A stretch of DNA of 64,000 nt from Himantopus leucocephalus (taxonomy: Eukaryota > Chordata > Aves > Charadriiformes > Recurvirostridae): NCBI GenBank assembly GCA_003993805.1, contig RSEF01000004.1:77369387-77433386 (forward strand), in the 5' to 3' direction. Of the stretch, positions 23,975-35,083 are shown in pieces. Position 1 is the first letter of the stretch; the number at the start of each line of letters is the position of its first letter. Under the pieces are notes generated by a model. The model was not told where the DNA came from. It searched no databases and saw nothing but the letters and a program-made list of their open reading frames with translations. The translations under genes and the position numbers were made by a program.

Positions 23975-24202
23975 GTGAAGTGGAGAGGAGGTGCTGATCT
24001 CTTCTCCTTTCTATCCAGTGATAGGACGTGTGGGAATGGTTCAAAGCTGCCTCAGGGGACGATCACACTAGATATTAGGAAACATTTCTTTACCAAGAGG
24101 GTGGTCAAATGCTGGAACAGGCTTCCTAGAGGGGTGGTCGATGCCTCATGCTTGTCAGTGTTTCAGAAGCATTTGGACAATACCTTTAATAATGGGCTTT
24201 AA
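23975..24202 (+). pseudogene. CR1 ORF2 C-terminal remnant
   Basis: A frame of 75 codons with ITLDIRKHFFTKRVVKCWN and RLPRGVVDA, the conserved C-terminal end of CR1 ORF2 (compare [20 protein letters not shown] in the 45-kb copy). It ends with TAA just before the 3' UTR, which here is about 70 bp plus the pentamer tail. Confidence 0.9.
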
Positions 24203-24272
24203 CTTCTGGTCAGCCCTGAAGTGGTCAGGCAGTTGGACTAGATGGTTGTTGTAGGTCCCTTCCAAATGAAAC

Positions 24273-24333
24273 ATTCTATTCTATTCTATTCTATTCTATT
24301 CTATTCTATTCTATTCTATTCTATTCTATTCTA
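24273..24333 (+). repeat. (ATTCT)12 microsatellite at a CR1 3' end
   Basis: Twelve exact ATTCT units plus one base, directly joined to the CR1 3' UTR. It replaces the octamer ATTCTATG seen at the other CR1 ends in the window. Confidence 0.97.
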
Positions 24334-24398
24334 AATACTTGTATTTATAAATTTGAAATAGATTTTTTTTACATTAAGGGTTAACTGAACAATTGCTT

Positions 24399-24399
24399 N
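24399..24399. other. Single undetermined base
   Basis: An N in unique sequence. No duplicated flank is visible here, unlike at 10400, 11407, 23561 and 27399. Confidence 0.9.
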
Positions 24400-24438
24400 A
24401 AACACGGGAAGGTAAAAAATGTTACATAATTTGTGCCC

Positions 24439-24459
24439 TTTTTTTTTTTTTTTTTTTTT
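24439..24459. repeat. Poly-T run (21)
   Basis: Twenty-one uninterrupted T. No SINE or processed copy is visible beside it. Confidence 0.95.
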
Positions 24460-26171
24460 AGTATTTTTAATAGAAATACTTATTTGATCTTTCTCCAGTG
24501 TTTTGGGAAATTTCCTGTTCTCCATAAATTCTTGAAAACAACTACCAGTTCTTCAGATCCTTCTTTTGTGACTATCTTAACTCCTTGAGGGTGAATTTTG
24601 CTAGGACCAGCTGCCTTAAACACATAGATTTCTCTAAATGTTCTTTAACTTCTTCTTTTCATATTGTAGCCTGGCTTCTGACTCCCTATTAAAATTATTT
24701 CTATTAAATAGTTATGTATTTGGAGTGATGCAAAAAAAGCTCTGGGAACTTCAGCCTTCTGTGTGTAATCCATTGCTTGTACTCCTCCCCCATAAAGTAA
24801 TGGATCTATACTTTATTTTGCTGCATTTTCACTTACAGTGTTTTACTGAAGCCAACAGCAAAAAACTATTCAGATATAATCACACTGGAAAAATATTTGC
24901 CATGTCAATCCACTTTTATTCCCTGGTCCCAATTTGCTTGTTTGACAGAGAAACTTATTTTACACCTTCTACTTTTGCTAGGTGTTGCAATTCCTAACAA
25001 GGAGTAAGTTCACAAAGAAAGTTCAGCAGTTATTTACCAGTCCAGCATAAGGGTAACAAACACATCAGTCAAGAATTTCCTAAATGCCTACCTGGATTCA
25101 CCTAATAGTTCATAGCTGTCACTGTGAACTAGTGAGAAGCTTTGTATTACTTAAATTTGCAAAAGATGTTCATGAGATCCATAGAGTTCAGCAAGTTCCT
25201 CTGTTTCCCAGTTTCCTTTGTCTTGCTCATTTCTGTTCTACTGTGCAAACAATTTCAATTTGTGAAAAGTTACATTCATTTCTAAATAGTCACTAAGGAA
25301 ATTCTATATACAAATCTTCCAAATGAAGCTATCATTTAAGTTGTAGATCCTCTTTTTCATCATTAGAAAAGGGTAGGGAATTACGATCTCTTCTGTTGAC
25401 AGCATAAGTTTACTTACATTCTAGTTCTGAAAGAAATCATTGTGAATATGCCTGTCATACACTCATTTGAACCAGCTGGATAGTCTGCATCCTGCCTAAG
25501 AGACGGTCACATACAGTTTTTTCTCTCTCTTTCATAACTTATTTCTTTCAATGTTTACTAGTTTACCTGCCATTATAATAAAGACATCATAGATATAAGT
25601 TCTTGCTCAGATTTTTTTTTTAATCATCACCATTTCAACAGGTATTTACAAGTGCAACAGGAGAATGGGAACCTCTGTTCTTGAGGCGGTGCTATAAAAT
25701 ACAAGATAGATATCATTATGCCATGCATTTTAAAGAAAACTAACAAAAGTAAAGCTTAGTCATTTTTTAGTGTAACTTGAAGGCAAGAAGGGAAAAGAGT
25801 AAGAATAGATATCTAAAGGAAAACAATATAAATATTGTTGCAGGACTATGATTTAACACCTTGCAAGTTCCAGAAAGTAAGGGTCTTCTGGCAATATTCC
25901 TTCTGTGATCAAGACTTCTGCAAATGTCCACAGTACTATTACACACTCAGTGGGGTGAAACATCTAGGATTCTACCTCAGAAAAATTAGGTGTGTATAGC
26001 CAGACAAAAGTTAATTTAGTATTAATATACAATTTTAACATATATTATATTACCATTACAGTGAGAATTTATAGGTAAACATATAATGTGCACAATTAAC
26101 TTTGGACATAAATGATTTTTTGGAGAGAATTTCCTTCCCATCGGTGACTGCCTTATCATCTGAGGCTGTGG

Positions 26172-26193
26172 TAATCCCTGAAAAAAGGGATTA
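26172..26193. repeat. Short perfect inverted repeat
   Basis: taatccct and agggatta are separated by six bases, giving an 8-bp perfect stem. The arms are also two TAATCC cores facing each other, so a protein-binding reading is as likely as a hairpin. There is no U-run that would suggest a terminator. Confidence 0.5.
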
Positions 26194-27254
26194 ATTCTTC
26201 AACAAACCTTAAAGACAAGCACAGAACAAGTTTTTGCAGTGTCGTGGACTATAGTTTTCTACTTATCAAGGAAATAAAACAGAACATTTGATGATAAATG
26301 ATCTTCTGTTTCTACATCTTCTTTTGCACATCCAGACTAATCCAGTGGTAAGAGTTGTTTACCTAGAAATTACTTTTATTTAGTTTAATTTAGTTTAGGC
26401 TAATTTGAATTAATTTAAACAAATGCTTTAAAATTTTCAGTGAAACACTGTTCCATTAAAAGAAAATAGAAATACAGAAAATGAACTCCTTAAAAAAAAA
26501 TCCTTCAATTAACCAGGCATGCTGAGCAAATTTTTTCTCAATACTGACCAGCACCTTCCTAATTCAAGATTATGAATGAAGTCTTGTCAACTTCACCTCC
26601 TTATAGTACTTGAATTTAAAAGGAAGGTTTTGGGAGTATCTTGATGCCTTGGTATTTCAGAGTGTTGGGAAACAACCAAGAGTCTCCAAACGATAATTTT
26701 GCAAATGAGCTATTTGCTATATACTGACTATTTTTCACTTTAATTTTTCCACTTACCTTTCCTGTGAAAGAATCTGCAATATGTTTATGAAGAAAGTCAT
26801 ATGCCAGCTCAGTTACATGTAGTTTGTCTTGGTGATTGTGTAATACTTCTTGAGATTCAGTCCTAACAAGTACTCTGTCACAGACTTCCTATGTGACCTT
26901 AACTGTCTTTCTCTGTTGCAGTTCTCTCTAGAAAAGAGAATTACAACAGTATTTTAGCAGTTATGTCTGTTGTGTAGGAATACAGTCTCCTAGAAGACGA
27001 CAAATCTTAACTAGATAAATATCTATAAATTGATTTTACCTTAAAAATTGGGGGCAGGGGGAAGCAAACTGCATATTCATTTTATTAGACTCATGCAGTA
27101 AGTGGTCTTCTAAGTTCTTTCTCTAGTAAGACTTGTCTTATTGGCCTCCTCTGCAAGACTGTTTCTTGTTTCTCCTGGGCTGATCCAAAGTGTTTATTTA
27201 TAAACCCTTTGCTTTGACCACAGGGAGTCAGGCACATTGTATCTGTTTTCATTC

Positions 27255-27541
27255 TTGTAAAATTAAATGTAATTTAGCACTCTATTGCTTTGGAAAAAAA
27301 AAAAACAGAACAAAACAAAACAAACCCCAAATCCAAACAAGTCAGAGCAATAACAGGAGTAAGACAGCAAAGCATCTGACATAAGATTTCTTTTAAAGNT
27401 TGTAAAATTAAATGTAATTTAGCACTCTATTGCTTTGGAAAAAAAAAACAGAACAAAACAAAACAAACCCCAAATCCAAGCAAGTCAGAGCAATAACAGG
27501 AATAAGACAGCAAAGCATCTGACATAAGATTTCTTTTAAAG
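27255..27541. repeat. 143-bp direct duplication around a single N
   Basis: Copies 27255-27398 (144 bp) and 27400-27541 (142 bp) run from ttgtaaaattaaatg to ttcttttaaag. They differ by two bases in a poly-A run and by two substitutions. The N at 27399 separates them. The pattern matches an unmerged contig overlap or two alleles joined in tandem. Confidence 0.9.
27399..27399. other. Single-N contig join
   Basis: Undetermined base between near-identical copies. Confidence 0.85.
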
Positions 27542-29175
27542 CAGTTTAGCAGAATCATGTTTGAAGCTCATTATTACTGACTGAAGTAAAATGCAAAAGA
27601 GTTCAAAGATCTGTTGAGCGTGTGGTTTTAGTGTTATCTGTAAGGTCTGTTGAATCTAACAGTCTTCTAAATATTTTAACTTTTACTTTACTTTGAATTT
27701 ACTATCATTTCTCATTCCCTGTGTCTTCTGAATAAGCAAGCACTGTACACCAGAGAATAACTTCAAAACATATACAAGATGTAGTATATAATAATGCACA
27801 TAATTTATATAGTCAGCTTTACTATAACTATCAGAGTTATAATGAAGAATATCTTTCAGAGTCGTTAAGGTCTTTTCCTTTTAACTTTGCTGAAGTTATA
27901 GAAAAATGTATATGATTAGGAATCTGTGTTACATTGCAGACAGGACTATCATTTCTTTTGATTTGGATGTAAGTATGTATGGAAATATACTTGGGTAGTT
28001 TAAGGATAGAAAAGAAGCAACCTTTTCAAACCAGAAACCCAGAATCATCTTAATGTAAAGACTAAAATGTATAACTATGGCATTTGTGTTAGATAACACA
28101 TATTCATAACTTCTGGTCTTTCTGCTTTTATATTTGCCATAACTATATTTTTAAGTGATTAGGAAGTGCTAAGTACCGGAGTTCAATAATTTTAGTGTGG
28201 AAATGTGACCAAAGGAAAATAAAAATAACAAAAAATATGAATATAAAAATACTTGCTTTAACATTTGCATACAAAATACAGCATACGATTCTCAGGTATG
28301 TTGAGTATAATGAATTTCCATTAAAGTCTAGAAATTGAAGTCCTCCCTCAACAAAATCAAAGGAATGTGATCATTGACTTCTATTAGTGGTCGCAGCTGC
28401 TCAGAATTTATCCATAAAAATGAAAAAGGGTGGAACATGTACATCTCTGTGTCTGCTATTCTCTAACAGGAGGATGATTTTGATGTCAATGATGGTGAAT
28501 ACCTTTCATTTGTATTGCAACTGTGCCAAGTGATCCCAGTCAAAGTCTTGATTGAACTCCATGCAAATGCATAGGAAAAAGATAATCTATACAACTCACA
28601 ATCTCAGTGTACAAAAGCAACACATAGCTATAAATAACAAATAAGCAGATAAGGAAATTGGATGGTCTAGCATGAAAAAGCAGTCACAATTTACCAATGT
28701 ATTAATCATTTTCGCAAGCATCCTAACAGAGGAGAATTTTTAAGAGGATCATTGAGGTTTTTTTGTAAATGCATGCAGAGCTTCTCCAGTATAGAAAGAA
28801 CATCTTAAGGAAAAGTACAAAGGAACCTTAAAAACAACCTTAACAAATAATCAATGAGAGCAGGTAGACCAGAGTTTAGAACCAGTAGCATAAAGGAAGT
28901 GCTGAAAAGGCAAACAGATCATGGATGGTCTTAATATCAAAAACAAACTATTAAGGTTTCATCCTGTAGAGAAGTTGTTTGTGACAGGGATGAAATAAAG
29001 ATTAAATGGACAATCTAAGAACAGTGTTCTGAGTTAATATTAACAGGCATATGAAACAAGAAAGAAAGAGTTTGCAGTAGTCAAGATGTGAGATAACGAA
29101 AGAATGAGAAACATAATTCTGTAGATATATAAAAAGATACTGAATCTAACATGCCATGTTATGATAGTAAGATTT

Positions 29176-31172
29176 AGAATCATAGAAACACAGAATCATA
29201 GACTTACAGAATATTTTGAGTTGGAGCGGACCCTTAAGAATCATTGAGTTTAACTCCCTGCTCCTCGCAGGACCACCTAACACTAAACCATATGACTAAG
29301 TTTCGTCCAGATGCTCCTTGACCACCAACAGGCTTGGTGCTGTCACCACTTCCCTGGGGACCCTGTTCCGGTGACTGACCATCCTCTCAGAGAAGAACCT
29401 TTTCTTAATGTCCAGTATGAACTTCTGCTGATGCAGCTTCATTCCATTTCCTCATGTCTTATAGCTGGTCAACAGAGAAAGATCAGCACCCCCCCATCCG
29501 TTGCTCCCCTTGATGAAGTTTTAAACTGTGATGAGGTCACCCCTCAGCCTTCTCTTCTCTAAATGGAACAAACCTTGCCCTTGAGACATTTCACTATCTT
29601 GGTCACCCTCTGGACACACTCAAACAGTTTGATGTCCTTACATTAAGGCGCCCAAAACCACACACAGTACTTGAAGTGGGTCAGCACCAGTACAGTGTAG
29701 AGTGGGACAATCACCTCCCTTGAATGGCTAGCTATGCTGTGCTTGATGCACCCCAGGACACAGTTGGCCCTTTTGTCCATAACGGCACACTGTTGATTCA
29801 TATTCAACTTGCCATCAATTCAAATCACCAGATCTGCTCTCCAGCCTCTTGTCCCCCAATTTGTATGTATAACCCGGATTAGCCTGTTCCAGGTGGAGAA
29901 TCAGGTACCTGCTCTTGTTAAATTTCATACAGCTGGTGATTGCCCAGCTCTCTAGTCTATCCAGGTCTATCTATAAGGCCTCTCCACCCTCGAGGGAGCC
30001 CACGACTCCTCCTAATTCAGTATCATCAGCAAACTTATTTAATATGCATTCAACTCCTGCATCCAGATAATTTATAAAAACATTAAAGAGCACTGGCCCT
30101 AAAATTAAGCCCTGGGGAACCACACTAGTGACTGGCCACCAGCCTGATGTAACCACATTTACTACAACTTTTTAAGCCCGACCCTTCAGCTGATTGTTCA
30201 CCCAACGTATTATAGACTTGTCCAGCTCTATGCTGGACATTTTGTCCAGAAGCATACTGTGAAAGACAAAATTAAAAGTTTGCTATCAAAAACCCCCACA
30301 TCTACTAGCATCCCTTGCTCAAATAGATGGGCGATCTTGTCATAAAAGGAAATTAAGTTGGTCAAACAGGACTTTCCCCTTGTGAACCCATGTTGGCTCT
30401 GCATTGTCTCTCAAGTGTTTTTCAGTAACTCCCAGAATAACCTTCTCCATAATTGTACCAGGCACTGGTACAAGACTGACATGCCTGTAATTACCAGGGT
30501 CTTCCTTCTTATCATTCTTGAAAATTGGGACATTTGCCAGCTTCCAGTTGACTGGGACCTCTCCAGACTCCCAAGACCATTGAAAAGTAATGGAGAGAGG
30601 TCCTGTGATAACATCAGCCAGCTCTTTCAGTAGCCTGGGACAAATCCAATGCACAGCCAACTGGAGCAGCAAGTCTTGAACAACTGCAGAGTCAGATGGA
30701 ATTTTATCTTTGCCCCAGTCACAGTCTTCCAACACAGGGCTCCAGGGGTCCCAGGACCCATCATCAATGTTAAAGACAGAGGCAAAGAAGGCATTAAATG
30801 TCCCTGCTTTGTCTGCGTCCACATTTGCAAGGTGACTGACCTCATCAAGTAATGGACTAATGTTAGCTCTGATACTCCTTTTGCTGTTAACATATTTTAA
30901 AAAAGGCCTTTTTGTTGTCCTTCACAGTATTAGCCAGTTTGGACTCTAATTGAGCTTTGACCACACAAATTTTCTCCCTACAGTGGTGAACAGCATCTCC
31001 ATAGTCCATTTCGCCTGTCCTTGCTTTCAATGTCCATACACTTGTCTTTTCCACCTAAGTTCTAGAAGATCCCTGAGCATCCAAACTGGCCTTCTGCCTC
31101 CCTTGCTTGACTTCTGACATTTTGGAATTGCCTGCTCCTGTGGTCTTAAGAGGTGGCTCTTAAAAAGTGACC
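29176..31172 (-). mobile_element. CR1 LINE, 2 kb, 5'-truncated
   Basis: The plus strand opens with agaatcatagaaacacagaa, degenerate antisense CR1 terminal octamers, then gttggagcggacccttaag. The element continues through the ORF2 C-terminus (29300-29600), the reverse transcriptase (29970-30850) and the linker between endonuclease and reverse transcriptase, where the 5' truncation lies near 31172. It differs in sequence from the 34- and 45-kb copies, so it belongs to another CR1 lineage. Many stops and frameshifts show it is old. Confidence 0.93.
29971..31172 (-). pseudogene. CR1 ORF2 linker and reverse transcriptase remnant
   Basis: Read on the minus strand from 31172 down, the linker gives KSHLLRPQEQAIPKC and SSKGGRRPVW. 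Next come KAGTFNAFFASVFN, the finger region DDKKEDPGNY-like (here NDKKEDPGNYRHVSLV), then [15 protein letters not shown] and [10 protein letters not shown]. The FADD catalytic pair is intact. Frameshifts near 30340 and 30850 and several stops make it non-functional. Motif A (the KAFD region) is eroded around 30260-30340. Confidence 0.88.
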
Positions 31173-31494
31173 ACTTAGAGATCGTTTGGATGGGAAGTAT
31201 GGTTAGAGGCCCAAATCGAACATATAAATTGACTAAAGGTATAATCAGACAGGCACTTTGCTTTGTAGTAATGGACGTAAATTGGGGAGTGGATTGGTAC
31301 TGTTTTGAAATCATGGCATTTAACAAAACAGTTAGTGCCACAAGCTTTTGGAAGACCATCTGAATTAGGTGAATTTGCAGCTCTTTTGCTGCATAAGAGT
31401 GCTCTTCTGGCTAATGCTGGTTATCAGGAAACACTCCTGGTGCACAGATACTTTCTATTTCAGAGCTTGAAGTGGCCTCTGAATTTTAGCTGTT
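31173..31494. other. Unique spacer between two CR1 copies
   Basis: A 320-bp stretch between two minus-strand CR1 copies. It carries an open frame on the plus strand (from about 31305) that runs on into the next CR1. I recognise no domain and treat it as chance. Confidence 0.55.
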
Positions 31495-31676
31495 ATCATA
31501 GAATCATAGAATTGTCTAGGTTGGAAAGGACCTTTAAGATCATCAAGTCCAACTGTAAACCTAACACTGGCAAATCCACCACTAAACCGTGTCCCTCAGC
31601 ACCACGTGTACCTGTCTTTTAAATACCTCCAGGGATGATGACTCCACCACTTTACCATGTTATTCTTTGAATAACT
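31495..31676 (-). mobile_element. CR1 LINE 3' end fragment
   Basis: Starts atcatagaatcatagaattg, then ggttggaaaggacctttaag, the antisense CR1 terminus, and keeps about 180 bp reaching into the ORF2 C-terminus. It is strongly 5'-truncated. The two octamers are intact, so it is younger than the 29-kb copy. Confidence 0.92.
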
Positions 31677-33559
31677 TGGATCAGTGAGTTAGATATGTCT
31701 GGAGTATTTCAGACAATTCATGAGAATTTCAATTTTAAGAAACAGAGGGGAGGATATCCTGATTTCAGTGAGTGACCTTAAAATCGCTGTTAGTTCTTGC
31801 CAAGTACTGGCAAAAGTAAATTCCTTTTAACAAACTCTGAAGTGAGCTACACAATTCCAAGGGCATATAAAGGCGTCCAAAGGTATATAAGAGTACAGAG
31901 AAATGATACCAATAACGTATATAGCTACCTAGCACTTAATTTGTTGCAAAGGTTTCTCTGACAAACTGTCAGACATTTCACAACTACCAGTCTAAACATG
32001 CAACCCTACATCTTCAGGTTGCTTTCTCAGAATAGGAATTAGCATTGTAAATCTGCACTCAGTCATGTTCCTTGGAAACTATTCATATGCAAAACTCTCC
32101 TCGGCTTTTAATTCCATCAGGAAAAGCCCTGGTCTCCCTTTCACTAGACCATAGACCACTCCTTCCAAGTTTAAAATGATGACAAAGTTTTTTGAATATA
32201 TAAACTGAAAACCTTAGTGCATAATTGAATGGAATACTAATATTTAAATTAGATTATTGCTATACATGTGGTTTAGGAAAAACTAATAAGAGAAAAAAAG
32301 AGGATAGACTTAATGTATTACTCCATGACTTATGGTATAAAAATGAGGTTGTGGCTGGGTCAAGTAAAAAGGAGACAAGAACAGAAATTCCACCATCAAG
32401 ACTGTCAAAGATCCTAAACAAAGATCAAATCATGAGGTTGATGCTAAAAATTAAATTTAAATACTGAAACATTTATTTGTGAAAAAAATACGAGTCATAA
32501 ACATAGACTAAAATTCAATGGCACGTGATGCTGAAAGACAGGAAGCTTAATTTCTGAAGCTGGAAAACTGAAGTGAAGAGTTGTTTTAAAATGTGACAAA
32601 TAAACAGCTAAACAAAAAGCTAACAAGCAGGGTGTCTGTAGGCCAAGAGCTAATGGAGGTCTACACCTGTGTTGTTCTAGGATGAGGGCCTGTTGACTGT
32701 AAAAAAAACAAAACATAGCATTCAGAGATATATAGAATCAACTGCATACCTAGTGTCTCCTATTGATTAAAGCTGATTCATATTTGAGTTACAGGTAAAA
32801 TAAATATGCAATTAAAATTTAAACTACAGATACATTACAATTAGTAGAAAAGGACATAGTGTGTAGGAAGCCACTTAAAATAATGTAAAGGAAAAAGGTC
32901 ACCAGAATTCTTTGGTCTCAGATTGCTGCAAGCTCTTTGTTTCTAAAATAGTAAGTAAGATGTGCCATGAATGATTCTGTTACAATAAAAGCAGCAAATG
33001 ACTAATCCAAACGATATTTGTGACTAGCTTGTCACTAGAATACCTACCATGAGAGTAGTACAAATTGGAGAGATATATTGTGGAGCGGTTAGTTGTACCC
33101 AGTGCAGAAACAGATGCTGCAATCAGTTGTAATCAGGAAGTTGCACAGTCAAGCAAAGGTTATGAACTGTGCCTCCATAAGTAATGGAAAAGACATATTT
33201 GGATACAGAAATCAGTAACAGATCATCAAGCAAGTTCTTGGAGTCTGTTGAAGCCAACTTTTTGATGCAACAGTTGAAGAAAGCTAAATTTTTTTGGCTT
33301 TGTTTCTGAGCAACGAAGGCAAAATGACTGAGTGCACGAAATTGAACAGCTACTTGGGTAAGAAAGATCATGGTGAACAGTGAAATTTATTTTTTAATGG
33401 AGAGAAATGTAATAAGTAGCATAGTAAAATCCATAAATCCAAATCAGCAGACCTCACAGGAAACAGTACTAAGTTCACATGATGGACAATTCCATAAAAG
33501 AACATTGCAGCTAGAATCCATAACCTAACAGAAGGAAAATATAGGTATTATAGAGACAC
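31677..33559. other. Unique AT-rich sequence, no gene seen
   Basis: Nothing recognisable on either strand. Confidence 0.65.
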
Positions 33560-34097
33560 CTACATGGAAAAACCAGGACCTCAGTGTGGTGGTGCAGACC
33601 CTCTGGGCCACGTTTTGATGTCAGGACCAGCCAACATTGTGTTCTTGTCTTGGTTACAAGTGCAGAGGACTCAGACAATCTGACACTTACCTCCACTACA
33701 AGTGCAGTGAGTTGGGACAACCTGGTGTTTTCTTGTCCGGGTTACAAGTACAGTGAGTTAGGACTATTAGGCATTCATTAATGATACCTGAAACTCCTGC
33801 TGCCTGGATTGTAGCCCACTCTGGAAGGTACCAGAATTCCTTGAGAAGAATTGTGGCCAAAAAAAGGAAAAATACGGACGAAAGTCAATCATCTTGCAAT
33901 TCTATAAATAGCGATCCTAAGTGAGACCCTTTGAGCTCTCCGGGACCACAGCAGGCTGTGACCCAGTATCTCCCCCTGAGTCGGGATGCCTTTCAGGGTA
34001 GATTTTGTGAGGATTTCAAAGAGTAGATTTCACAAGGATTTCAAAGTGTAGATTTCATGAGGATTTAAAAAAATAGAATTCATGAGGATTTCAAAGA
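33560..34097 (+). mobile_element. LTR-like element with internal tandem repeats
   Basis: GC content rises against the flanks. Three imperfect units of about 43-47 bp (33641-33775) share acaagtgcag and gagttgggac. A TATA box (tataaata, 33903-33909) follows, then a gagctctccgggaccac segment, then four 25-bp tandem units (33998-34097). This order (upstream repeats, TATA, short GC-rich leader) suits an LTR. I found no target duplication, clear TG...CA ends or viral genes, and the right end is cut where a CR1 begins. It could be another kind of repeat. Confidence 0.4.
33998..34097. repeat. 25-bp tandem repeat, 4 units
   Basis: Units at 33998-34022, 34023-34047, 34048-34072 and 34073-34097 all follow the pattern gtagattt..tgaggatttcaaag. 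Unit length is constant at 25 bp; divergence is a few bases per unit. Confidence 0.9.
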
Positions 34098-34123
34098 TCG
34101 TCCACTGATAGGTGCTGACAAAG

Positions 34124-34694
34124 AATGGTAACACAGCCAGGCATAGGCAGTCCTGGAGCTTCTTGGATTGTCTTGATGACAACTTCCTTCTCCAAGTGGT
34201 AGAGGAGCCAAGGAGGAGAGGAGCTATGCTGGACCTTGTCCTTACCAACAAGGAGGGGCTGGTAGGCAGAGTCAAGCTCAAGGGCAGCCTGGGCTGTAGT
34301 GACCACGAAATGGTCAAGTTTGAGGTCCTCANGCAGCAAGCTGACCACCCTGGACTTTAGGAGAGCTGACTTTGGCCTCTTGAAGAATCTGCTTGGTACG
34401 ATGCCATGGGATGAAGCGCTGGAGGGAAGAAGGGCCCAAGAAAGTTGGTTAATATTCAAGGATCACCTCCTCCAAGCTTGGGAGCATCCCTTCAAAGAAG
34501 GCGGCAAGCAGAAAAGCCAGGAGGACTGCATGGATGAACAGGGAGCTCCTGAACATGATCAGAAGTAAAAAGGAGGCCTATAGGGAGTGGAAGCAAGGAA
34601 GGTAGCCTGGGAGGAATACAGAGAAATAGTTCAAGCAGCCAGGGATCAGGATAGGCAAGCTAAATCCCAGACTGAATTAAATCTGGCCAGGGAC
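34124..34694 (+). pseudogene. CR1 ORF2 endonuclease end and linker remnant
   Basis: Three successive frames encode DDNFLLQVVEEPRRRGAMLD and LVLTNKEGLVG, then SLGCSDHEMVKFEVL, then LTTLDFRRADFGLL, and [20 protein letters not shown] before the gap. These are the last conserved blocks of the CR1 apurinic-type endonuclease (which nicks the target) and the linker to the reverse transcriptase. SDHEMV carries the conserved S-D-H signature of this nuclease family. Frameshifts near 34332 (an N) and 34560 break it. Confidence 0.88.
34332..34332. other. Single undetermined base
   Basis: An N inside the CR1 linker region. By comparison with the 45-kb copy, this is where a short segment differs between copies. 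No duplicated flank is visible. Confidence 0.85.
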
Positions 34695-34794
34695 NNNNNN
34701 NNNNNNNNNNNNNNNNNNNNNNNNNNNNNNNNNNNNNNNNNNNNNNNNNNNNNNNNNNNNNNNNNNNNNNNNNNNNNNNNNNNNNNNNNNNNNN
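34695..34794. other. Assembly gap, 100 N, about 570 bp truly missing
   Basis: Both sides belong to one CR1 in the same orientation. The matching points in the 45-kb copy are 47356 (last base before the gap) and 46785 (first base after it). That leaves 570 bp between them, so the placeholder of 100 N stands for roughly that much sequence if the copies are colinear. Confidence 0.85.
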
Positions 34795-35083
34795 CCAGCA
34801 TGGCTTCACCAAGGGCAAGTCATGCCTGACAAATTTGCTGGCCTTTTACGAAGAGGTTACAACGGCAGCGGACAAGGGAAGAGCAACTGATACCATCTAC
34901 CTCGATTTGTACAAGGCGTTTGACACTGTCCCACATGATATCCTGGTCTCTAAATTGGAGAGGTATGGATTCAACAGATGGACCACTCAATGGATAAATA
35001 ACTGGCTGAACGGTCACACTCAAAGAGTTGCAGTCAACGGCTCCAAGTCCTAGTGGAGACCAGTGACGAGTGGCGTTCCTCAG
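34795..35083 (+). pseudogene. CR1 ORF2 reverse transcriptase remnant
   Basis: An open frame with [11 protein letters not shown], then [20 protein letters not shown] (motif A with its catalytic aspartate), [18 protein letters not shown] and a stop codon, then RPVTSGVPQG. It ends just before the rest of motif B. The catalytic FADD region and everything downstream is absent. Confidence 0.9.

Larger units (their letters stand above)
23095..24333 (+). mobile_element. CR1 LINE, 5'-truncated, with (ATTCT)n tail
   Basis: A 1.24-kb CR1 on the plus strand. It begins within the reverse transcriptase domain, continues through the C-terminal part of ORF2 and ends with ggtcccttccaaatgaaac followed by an (ATTCT)12 tail in place of the usual ATTCTATG octamers. 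The 5' truncation near 23095 is typical of incomplete target-primed reverse transcription. Several frameshifts and a 14-bp duplication at an N (23561) break the reading frame. Confidence 0.95.
24334..29175. other. Unique AT-rich sequence, no gene seen
   Basis: No gene or transposon is recognised. It includes an N at 24399, a poly-T run at 24439-24459, the 8-bp-stem hairpin at 26172-26193 and the N-centred duplication at 27255-27541. Confidence 0.65.
34118..35083 (+). mobile_element. CR1 LINE with internal gap and missing 3' end
   Basis: A plus-strand CR1. It starts in the C-terminal part of the endonuclease and runs to the gap at 34695. It resumes at 34795 in the reverse transcriptase and stops abruptly at 35083 inside the motif B region (ggcgttcctcaggg), where unique sequence follows. 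LINE copies normally lose the 5' end and keep the 3' end, so the missing 3' half here is unusual and points to a later deletion or a misjoin. Confidence 0.9.

Noticed and set aside
26172..26193. Rho-independent terminator
   Set aside because: No T-run after the stem, and the DNA is vertebrate, so such terminators are not expected.
31305..31622. 105-codon open frame with a protein-like beginning
   Set aside because: It runs into the antisense of a CR1 terminus, so the second half is not a gene. The first half matches nothing I know.
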